Source of the DNA: Candidatus Thorarchaeota archaeon
GTDB lineage: Archaea > Asgardarchaeota > Thorarchaeia > Thorarchaeales > Thorarchaeaceae
Length of the DNA: 19,795 nucleotides
Assembly: GCA_020355105.1 (NCBI GenBank)
Contig: CP070658.1
Location: 2,453,866 to 2,473,660 of the forward strand
Direction of reading: 5' to 3'
Made by a program: the position numbers and the translations under genes. The notes under the pieces were generated by a model that saw only the letters and a list, made by a program, of their open reading frames with translations, was not told where the DNA came from and made no database searches. Positions 14,865 through 19,795 of this stretch are shown here, in pieces. Within the stretch, counting starts at the first letter, position 1. Each line of letters opens with the position of its first letter.

Positions 14865-15197
14865 TCATGTGTCCTCATTTCGTAGTGTGAAAGAGAGTCT
14901 TCCATCCGTCATGTGTTTCACTTCGACGGCGGACCCAATTCCAACACTTCCCATGTCTATCTCTTGGCCGAGGCAGAGTACAACGGCGCCTTGATCCAAC
15001 TCAATAAGGGCCAAGACAAGAGGGCGCTCAAAACCATCTGGAGGCATTTCCAAGATTGTGTAGGAAAGGACAGACCCTCGGGAGCCGAGAGTCACACTGG
15101 ACATCTCTCCAGTCTTGTTTCCGCAATAGGGGCAGGTTCTCCTCGGCGGCACAATCACCTTCTCACAATGACGACACTTCGACGCCTCAATCATCAT
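14865..15197 (-). CDS. Zinc-ribbon / OB-fold protein (DUF35 family), thiolase partner type
   Basis: 110 residues. A rubredoxin-like zinc ribbon with Cys8, Cys11, Cys22 and Cys25 (CRHC and CPYC) is followed by an OB-fold (about 35-105: GSRGSVLSYTILEMPPDGFERPLVLALIEL and GSAVEVKHM). In archaea such proteins bind acyl-CoA and bridge thiolase and HMG-CoA synthase; in actinobacteria they partner Cys-less thiolase-like aldolases. A thiolase-fold gene lies 3 kb upstream on the same strand (18225-19397), and I infer that it is the partner although four unrelated genes separate them. Two ATGs (15197 and 15194) are possible starts, with no strong Shine-Dalgarno. Confidence 0.85.
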   Translation of the reverse strand: MMIEASKCRHCEKVIVPPRRTCPYCGNKTGEMSSVTLGSRGSVLSYTILEMPPDGFERPLVLALIELDQGAVVLCLGQEIDMGSVGIGSAVEVKHMTDGRLSFTLRNEDT

Positions 15198-15258
15198 ACT
15201 ACTCAGCTGCTCTAGTACAGAAAGTGATGCCTGAGAAGAGTGTTACGGAATTCGTCTT

Positions 15259-15594
15259 CTAGCCGCGGACCTTCAAGTTTCGAAGCGCAGACTTTCTCTG
15301 CCTCTTGATGAATCTCATGAAGGCGGGGTCTCCGGTGAGACGAATGACTGTTTCATCTTTGAGGCTATCAATGTCACCTTCAATCCTTAAGGCATCACCC
15401 AGGTCTTTGAGATCGGTCTTGAGAAGTTGATCAATTACGTGGGGAGAGAATCCCTCCATCTTGTACACAGAGAATATCTCAGCCTTGGTGCTCGAACCGC
15501 CGCGATCAAGCAATGAGAGAAGAAGCAACCAGTGATGCCAAGTCACTGCGTGATTCTGTAAGAACTTCATTGCTTCATCAAGTGTTCGGCCCAA
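15259..15594 (-). CDS. Small helical protein, unknown function (GTPase cassette)
   Basis: 111 residues, predominantly helical, without membrane segments or Cys. It contains the aromatic stretch VTWHHWLLLLSLLD (17-30), then KAEIFSVYKMEGFSPHVIDQLLKTDLKDLG, which could be a winged-helix or similar three-helix fold, and a basic C-terminus (RFIKRQRKSALRNLKVRG) suited to binding nucleic acid or membrane. I do not recognise the family. The longest frame starts at TTG 15592-15594; an ATG eight codons in (15568-15570) is an alternative. It is in the same reading frame as the coiled-coil gene 39 bases upstream, separated only by that gene's TAA, and belongs to the same gene run as the longin-GTPase. 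Confidence 0.6.
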   Translation of the reverse strand: MGRTLDEAMKFLQNHAVTWHHWLLLLSLLDRGGSSTKAEIFSVYKMEGFSPHVIDQLLKTDLKDLGDALRIEGDIDSLKDETVIRLTGDPAFMRFIKRQRKSALRNLKVRG

Positions 15595-15633
15595 TGACTT
15601 GCTGCCCCCGATTCTAGTTGACGCACGTGTCCT

Positions 15634-16008
15634 TTAGAAACCCCCTACCGGGTGACCCAATGAGGTAAGCTTGGATGCATTGTCTCTTAGGCTTTCAGAA
15701 ACCTGAGAGGCCTCTTGAATCATGGCCATGAGCAGTTTGCGAAACTCTATAGCTCCTAGTTCTCCGCTGTCAAGTTTCATTGTCAGCTCAGTTCTCTCTT
15801 TCTGCAGGTCTTCTCTTCTTCTTAGAAGGCGATTGTGTTCGGCTAGCAGCGCATCAACCTCTGACGCCGCTTCCGTACCGGGTTTCACCAAAGACGGCCC
15901 TGGTGTGGCTCGCGGCATTGGCCCCTGTGAGGTCATTATCTCCCGTGCCTTCACTATGCTCTTGGCTTCGGGACGCTTCTTCCTTCTCCATCTATCAAAG
16001 ATACCCAA
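15634..16008 (-). CDS. Short coiled-coil protein with basic N-terminus (GTPase cassette)
   Basis: 124 residues. The N-terminus MGIFDRWRRKKRPEAKS is strongly basic and could lie on membranes; a Pro-rich linker (about 27-45) leads to a coiled coil (about 49-110: SEVDALLAEHNRLLRRREDL through LMAMIQEASQVSESLRDNA) with heptad-like Leu spacing. No catalytic motif is seen. The start is TTG 16006-16008, fixed by a strong Shine-Dalgarno GAGGTGA (16015-16021) six bases upstream. It follows the longin-GTPase gene by 29 bases, so the two are probably translated from one mRNA; it could be an effector or adaptor of that GTPase, which is inference. ESCRT-III-like or other coiled-coil families were considered, but it is too short to claim them. 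Confidence 0.65.
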   Translation of the reverse strand: MGIFDRWRRKKRPEAKSIVKAREIMTSQGPMPRATPGPSLVKPGTEAASEVDALLAEHNRLLRRREDLQKERTELTMKLDSGELGAIEFRKLLMAMIQEASQVSESLRDNASKLTSLGHPVGGF

Positions 16009-16014
16009 CTCAGG

Positions 16015-16021
16015 TCACCTC
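16015..16021 (-). promoter_or_regulatory. Shine-Dalgarno sequence deciding a TTG start
   Basis: The minus strand reads GAGGTGA six bases before TTG 16008 of the coiled-coil gene. It supports a true TTG start, since no ATG or GTG lies at a suitable distance. Confidence 0.55.
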
Positions 16022-16037
16022 TTGGTGGTCCATTCTC

Positions 16038-16940
16038 TCACCACAACTTGTCATAATCCTGCACGCCCGCAATCTCACCCACAATCCTGAAATCGATGGT
16101 TTCAAAGACTAAGCCCTTTAGTAGCTGCAGCCAACGACCTCTGAATTCAGGATTATTGGCCTGCATGCCATATGCAGGTACATCCAGCTTCATGCTTACT
16201 TCCTCTGGAGTGAGTGCATCTGGTAGATCCTGTTTGTTTGCAATCGCGATTGCTCTAGCATAAGGAAGGTCTGCCTTGAGAGCTGGAAAGGCAACTCTCT
16301 TTGTCCATTCTATGTTCTCTTCGGTAGAATCAGATAGTATGACTACGACACTGCCCGCACGAATAATCTTGTTCCACTCCTGGACAAACCGGTCTTGGCC
16401 ACCCAGGTCAAAGATGCTGCAGACGTACGGGGCAAAGTCCCCTTCCAAGAAGGCCTTGTCTGCGAAGAAGGTTGGAACGTACTCAGAGGGAGGGGCTTGG
16501 TCTGGCATTGTTGCAAGTTCAAGCAGAGTCGTCTTTCCAGTTCCACCATGTCCAGCAAGACACACCTTCACAGGCATTCTTGTTACAACGTCTCTGAACG
16601 CTACTCCATATGGTGAGAAGTCTGTCGACGTCCACCTATCTGATAGGATGTCTCTCTCAAACGCAGTCATGAACTTCGAAACGGTCCTCATCAGGGCTTC
16701 TTCGACCTTCTGTAGAGAAGATTGCCTATCCATGGTCAGGATGAATTGCGTGTCATTACTATTCATGTAGACATATCGAAATCGCTCAATTTCCATGCTA
16801 TCGATTGTCCATTCCTGTAGCTTCTTCGTCGAAGTGGATACAAGCATCATGACTCCATCTGTATCAAGTTCGTTGTTAGGGACAACGATATCTTTGAACA
16901 GTGTCTGGCCGTCTTTGAACACGTGGATTTCCCTGATCAT
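16038..16940 (-). CDS. Longin-like domain fused to an Arf/Ras-like small GTPase
   Basis: 300 residues. About 1-95 look like a longin-like domain (IREIHVFKDGQTLFKDIVV, EIERFRYVYMNSNDTQFIL and a helix QKVEEALMRTVSKFMTAF). A linker leads to a complete small-GTPase domain (about 122-285): G1 GHGGTGKT (130-137), switch-I Thr157 in VPTFF, G3 FDLGGQDRF (177-185) with Asp178, Gly181 and Gln182, G4 NKQD (235-238), and a G5-like GMQAN. DLGGQ and NKQD are Arf/SR-beta-like rather than Ras-like. There is no CAAX box or N-terminal Gly for lipidation. Longin domains bind Arf-like GTPases in eukaryotes (SRX of SR-alpha with SR-beta), so cis regulation is a reasonable inference. It starts two bases after the stop of the longin/winged-helix gene, so the two are surely co-transcribed. 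All nucleotide-binding residues needed for hydrolysis appear present. Confidence 0.8.
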   Translation of the reverse strand: MIREIHVFKDGQTLFKDIVVPNNELDTDGVMMLVSTSTKKLQEWTIDSMEIERFRYVYMNSNDTQFILTMDRQSSLQKVEEALMRTVSKFMTAFERDILSDRWTSTDFSPYGVAFRDVVTRMPVKVCLAGHGGTGKTTLLELATMPDQAPPSEYVPTFFADKAFLEGDFAPYVCSIFDLGGQDRFVQEWNKIIRAGSVVVILSDSTEENIEWTKRVAFPALKADLPYARAIAIANKQDLPDALTPEEVSMKLDVPAYGMQANNPEFRGRWLQLLKGLVFETIDFRIVGEIAGVQDYDKLW

Positions 16941-16942
16941 GA

Positions 16943-18112
16943 CTAGTCCGACGCTCCTACCTCAAAGGCGGCAGCCACGGTGGGATGAGAGTGCTTTAGC
17001 ACCTCAAGGTAATGGATTGCTTGACGACTAGGGATGTCTTCTTCGTTGTAGGATTCCACTGTACTTTGAATCAGCCATTCGGGATAGACTGTCGCAACCT
17101 TCGGGTTGCTTTTCAGCAGAACGTGCTCATTACCTGAATCATCCTTCAGTCTGACCGCAATATCAGCCTTCTCAAGTTCCCTTATCTTCTTCTTGACTTT
17201 CGCTTCAGGCAGGTCTAGCATCTTGGGTAGTTCGCTGGTAACTCGTGGACCCTCACGTAGGATTTGGAGTATCTCGTATGAGTCTACGTCCAAGAGGTGT
17301 TGTGCAAGCTCTTCGGCTTCCCTCCAGACAGTTTCATGAAGGTCTGCTCTTAGCCCTGCCGAGTAGCCCTTGTGGAATTCCTTTGTTTCATCCAAGAATG
17401 GACCAGCGACCTCTCCGGGTATCTCACCAGACCTGACAGCACGAACAGTGTCGATGGAAACGTTTCTGAGAAGAAAGAGGGCCCTCGTGAGATAGATGAC
17501 CTCCGATGACAACCCCTCAACCCAACCCGTAGCAATGATTCCGGCCTTCACTAACGGCCGGAGCACAATATCTGCATCTATCTCCTTTCCTACTTCCTCG
17601 AATATCGTCTGTTCAAGTTCTGATGATTCAACGGTTCCGTTTCTCATTAGGATTCTAAGAATTCCTCTTCTGATGGGGTCGTTCAGGATTGACACTTGGC
17701 GTTGCTCAGGAGTCATCTGTGTGTATCGCACTATCTGCTTGTAGAGCCTAGGCAACATGTCTATGTATTCGTCATCTTCTGCGTGTAGGAAGACTTGAGT
17801 CGCAATCTCAGGAAGAGCATCCTTGTAGACATCGGGGTCTTCCTCAAGTTCGAGTACTAGAAACACCATCGAAGGGTGTCCTTTCAAGTGGTTGTTCAGG
17901 CCGCCGTAGTAGACTGCAAGCTTGAACTCGTCAAGCACAAGTGAAGTGAACCCGGGCCTCTGCGATTCCTCCGTTTCTCCCATGGTCGCGATGCCGTATA
18001 CGCGCATAGCAGTTGTCGGGTCTAGACCCCTATTCAGCTTCTTCGGAGTCTTTGTGGTGACAACTGGACCTAGCTCGTTGTCCCATTTTAGCACAGCTAG
18101 TCCTTCGGGCAT
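16943..18112 (-). CDS. Longin-like domain protein with tandem winged-helix domains
   Basis: 389 residues from ATG 18110-18112. Residues ~3-108 have a longin-like pattern: GLAVLKWDNELGPVVTTK, a loop, TSLVLDEFKLAVYYGG, HPSMVFLVLELEED and a helix ALPEIATQVFL. Two winged-helix units follow: about 142-210 (RRGILRILMRNGTVESSELE... VKAGIIATGWV) and about 277-325 (SYEILQILREGPRVTSELPK... KVKKKIRELEKADIAV). Such a protein could link a GTPase signal to DNA or to another wHTH-based complex (ESCRT-II also uses tandem winged helices); both are inference. The frame stays open to 18280, but that would overlap the thiolase gene and precede a likely promoter, so I use 18112. Its stop is two bases from the longin-GTPase start. 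Confidence 0.75.
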   Translation of the reverse strand: MPEGLAVLKWDNELGPVVTTKTPKKLNRGLDPTTAMRVYGIATMGETEESQRPGFTSLVLDEFKLAVYYGGLNNHLKGHPSMVFLVLELEEDPDVYKDALPEIATQVFLHAEDDEYIDMLPRLYKQIVRYTQMTPEQRQVSILNDPIRRGILRILMRNGTVESSELEQTIFEEVGKEIDADIVLRPLVKAGIIATGWVEGLSSEVIYLTRALFLLRNVSIDTVRAVRSGEIPGEVAGPFLDETKEFHKGYSAGLRADLHETVWREAEELAQHLLDVDSYEILQILREGPRVTSELPKMLDLPEAKVKKKIRELEKADIAVRLKDDSGNEHVLLKSNPKVATVYPEWLIQSTVESYNEEDIPSRQAIHYLEVLKHSHPTVAAAFEVGASD

Positions 18113-18137
18113 TAGCAACCGTCTCCGTCTAGTAACG

Positions 18138-18149
18138 AGATAATAACCG
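18138..18149 (-). promoter_or_regulatory. TATA-like box for the longin/GTPase cassette
   Basis: The minus strand reads GTTATTATCT in the 112-base gap after the thiolase stop, centred about 31 bases before ATG 18112. This gives the cassette its own promoter and supports 18112 as the start of its first gene. A second AT-rich run (TTCTTATTAATTC, about 18163-18175) could be an alternative. Confidence 0.4.
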
Positions 18150-18224
18150 TAGACTGGCTGGGAATTAATAAGAAAATCTTGGACAGACGATTGAACTAAA
18201 GCACAGAATGCTCGGAAACTGGCT

Positions 18225-19397
18225 CTACCTTGAACTACTTCCAAGAATTGAAACAACCATGTTGTTCCCGAAACCACCAATGTTGTGAGTAAGCACGACC
18301 TCCGGGGATGCCGTTTGGAGACCCCTTGGCGCCTCCTCGCGGATCTGCACTACAGCATCGCGGATCTGAGCAACGCCCGTAGCACCAGTCGGATGGCCCC
18401 TGGCCTTGAGTCCTCCGGTGGGGTTCACAGGAGTCATGCCATCAACTTCGGTTGCGCCGTCCTTGATCATGTCAATTGCCATTCCCGGGTTGGTCATTCC
18501 TACATCTTCCATGTTGATGAGTTCTAGTATGGAGAATGCATCGTGAAGCTCGAAGAGGTCAATGTCCGATGGACCCAGATTCGCCATTGCATAAGCCCTC
18601 TCAGCGGCGACCACCGTCGCGTTCATTGATGTAAGTGAGAGTCTATGCTGCACTGCGTGGAAATCAGTGGCATGGCCTACGCCCAATACTTGGACCGATC
18701 TATCTCTGATACCGAGATTCTTGACAATTCTCTCAGAGGCCAACACAATAGCTGCGGCACCATCGCTTGTGGGACAACTGTCGTACAGTGTCAACGGGTG
18801 AGCCACTACTCGGGAAGTGTTCACCTTCTCCACCGTGACCTCCTTCTGGAAGTGTGCGAGTGGGTTTCTAGCTCCATTCCTATGGGCCTTGACTGGAACT
18901 AGTGATAGCTCATCTCGTGTTAGGCCATATTCATGCATGTATCGTCGTGCAACCATCGCGGCTAGAGCAACAGGTGTTGCACCATACTTAGTTTCATTCT
19001 CGTACGACATCATCTTTGACAGGATTCGTGAGGCCTCGCTCCGCTCAACGCTGGACATCTTTTCCACCCCAACGACCAGAGCAAGGTCAGAGAGTCCGGC
19101 TGATACAAATGAGAATGCGCTCTCAAAAGCACTGGAACCCGAGGAGGGGCCGGTTTCGACACGCGTTGCGCCGGCTGGCACGATACCAATTAGGTCAGCC
19201 AGTTGCGTCGAGAGGTGCCCTAATCCTGTGAACTCGTCAGGATTCTGACTTCCTACTACAAACCTATCAAATGTCTGTTCAGCTGCGTCAGCATCCATTA
19301 TAGCCTCATGGGATGCCCTTTCGGCCAACTCAAGAATCGAGTCTTCAAGAACGCCAAAAGGGGTCATTCCAACTCCAACGACATACACGGGTTCCAA
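18225..19397 (-). CDS. Thiolase-fold protein lacking the catalytic Cys (SCP-x / Ltp2-like)
   Basis: 390 residues, the length of SCP-x type thiolases. It begins VYVVGVGMTPFG and has HDAFSILE, GGLKARGHPTGATG and THNIGGFGN near the C-terminus. The nucleophile loop, normally VE-A-A-C-A-S-G, reads RVETGPSSGSS (79-89), so Pro84 stands where Cys belongs; the C-terminal Cys is also absent. Both conserved His residues (HDAF and GHPTG) remain. Actinobacterial Ltp2, a retro-aldolase of steroid side-chain breakdown, has the thiolase fold without Cys and needs a DUF35 partner; the DUF35 gene at 14865-15197 fits that model. It follows the biotinyl gene by 11 bases. The start is TTG 19395-19397 with GGTGG upstream; GTG 19388 is an alternative. 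The thiolase fold is sure; the reaction is not. Confidence 0.85.
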   Translation of the reverse strand: MEPVYVVGVGMTPFGVLEDSILELAERASHEAIMDADAAEQTFDRFVVGSQNPDEFTGLGHLSTQLADLIGIVPAGATRVETGPSSGSSAFESAFSFVSAGLSDLALVVGVEKMSSVERSEASRILSKMMSYENETKYGATPVALAAMVARRYMHEYGLTRDELSLVPVKAHRNGARNPLAHFQKEVTVEKVNTSRVVAHPLTLYDSCPTSDGAAAIVLASERIVKNLGIRDRSVQVLGVGHATDFHAVQHRLSLTSMNATVVAAERAYAMANLGPSDIDLFELHDAFSILELINMEDVGMTNPGMAIDMIKDGATEVDGMTPVNPTGGLKARGHPTGATGVAQIRDAVVQIREEAPRGLQTASPEVVLTHNIGGFGNNMVVSILGSSSR

Positions 19398-19408
19398 ACC
19401 AGACCACC

Positions 19409-19795
19409 CTACTCGATTAATACAAGTATATCATTGGGAGTCACGTTTGAGCCGGTTTCGACGTTCACTTCCTTCACCACTCCAGCGTTTGTGGCCTTTA
19501 GCTCATTGAACATCTTCATGGCCTCAAGGATGCATACTGTCTGCCCAGGTTTCACCTTGTCACCGATCTTGACTGAAACCTCTGTAATCTTGCCAGGCAT
19601 TGGTGGATAGATCCCTCCTGAAACTCTCGGCCCAGATGATGCGGTGGTGCTGGTTGAGGCCTTGACCTCCACTTCCTTTCTCACTCTAGACCATTCAATG
19701 TCGTGATGTTCACCATCCACTTCAACTGCAACCTTGCTACCAGTCCTGCTCACGACTCTGACAATATGGTCCGAATATGTGTCGTTGACGTTCCA
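19409..19795 (-). CDS. Biotin carboxyl carrier (biotinyl) domain protein, possibly cut at its 5' end
   Basis: The frame is open to the window edge (128 residues visible, starting WNVNDTYSDHIVRVVS) and may extend beyond it; GTG 19753 is the first internal start candidate. KVAVEVDGEHHDIEW (21-35) resembles the N-terminal strand found before biotinyl domains, a Ser/Thr-rich linker (about 47-56) follows, and the lipoyl/biotinyl domain (about 60-128) has the biotinylation motif EAMKM with Lys94. It would carry CO2 for an acyl-CoA carboxylase (acetyl/propionyl/methylcrotonyl) or an oxaloacetate-type carboxytransferase; the carboxylase subunits must lie to the right. Its position 11 bases upstream of the thiolase-like gene suggests one transcript. 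Confidence 0.85.
   Translation of the reverse strand, partial: WNVNDTYSDHIVRVVSRTGSKVAVEVDGEHHDIEWSRVRKEVEVKASTSTTASSGPRVSGGIYPPMPGKITEVSVKIGDKVKPGQTVCILEAMKMFNELKATNAGVVKEVNVETGSNVTPNDILVLIE

Noticed and set aside
16276..16770. 164-residue open frame on the plus strand
   Set aside because: It lies wholly opposite the longin-GTPase gene, whose motifs are unmistakable; it has no family-like sequence and is a shadow frame.
18113..18280. N-terminal extension of the longin/winged-helix protein to 18280
   Set aside because: It would overlap the thiolase gene's 3' end and include a likely TATA box; the conserved-looking domain starts right after ATG 18112.
1..19795. CRISPR array, insertion sequence, tRNA or rRNA
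   Set aside because: I saw no regularly spaced direct repeats, no transposase or integrase frame, and no tRNA- or rRNA-like sequence by eye; a covariance-model scan was not possible.

Overview
The window is bacterial-sized, dense gene territory (about 23 protein genes, no gene-free stretch over 120 bases, no tRNA or rRNA seen) from an archaeon, most likely an Asgard archaeon; a Thorarchaeia-like lineage would fit the roughly balanced base composition, but that placement is inference. The archaeal call rests on a methanofuran (tyramine-glutamate ligase / kinase / hydantoinase-like) gene set, an archaeal-type split isopropylmalate dehydratase, a stand-alone zinc-ribbon/OB-fold (DUF35) partner protein, TATA-like boxes about 25-35 bases before starts, and an Arf/Ras-like GTPase fused to a longin-like domain beside other longin-like proteins, which are typical of Asgard genomes.

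Left part (1-3362): a minus-strand operon mfnD > mfnF > mfnE (mfnE runs off the left edge) with stop/start overlaps, divergent from a HisA-related protein (COG1411 type) often found with methanofuran/tetrahydromethanopterin genes. Plus strand 3443-6713: an MFS transporter, a HisJ-type PHP phosphatase, a small membrane protein and a TPR protein. A fumarylacetoacetate-hydrolase family enzyme lies convergent to these (6777-7682, minus).

Middle (7794-11054, plus): a small Cys-containing protein, then a leuB-like dehydrogenase, leuC and leuD in a tight operon. The dehydrogenase is broken twice within 70 bases (an in-frame TGA where the family has Gly, then one extra base), and leuD has no ATG/GTG/TTG start: its conserved N-terminus begins at a CTG behind a Shine-Dalgarno-like sequence. 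A large membrane-anchored extracytoplasmic protein of unknown function follows (11171-12952).

Right part (12974-19795, all minus): in transcription order, a biotinyl carrier (cut by the right edge), a thiolase-fold protein that lacks the nucleophilic Cys, then a four-gene cassette (longin-like + winged-helix protein; longin-like + Arf-like GTPase fusion; coiled-coil protein; small helical protein), then a DUF35 zinc-ribbon/OB protein, an acyl-CoA dehydrogenase, and another longin-like protein. The layout puts a GTPase/longin cassette inside an acyl-CoA metabolism cluster, separating a thiolase-like enzyme from its probable DUF35 partner. This cassette, together with the Cys-less thiolase, is the best candidate in the window for something not well described.
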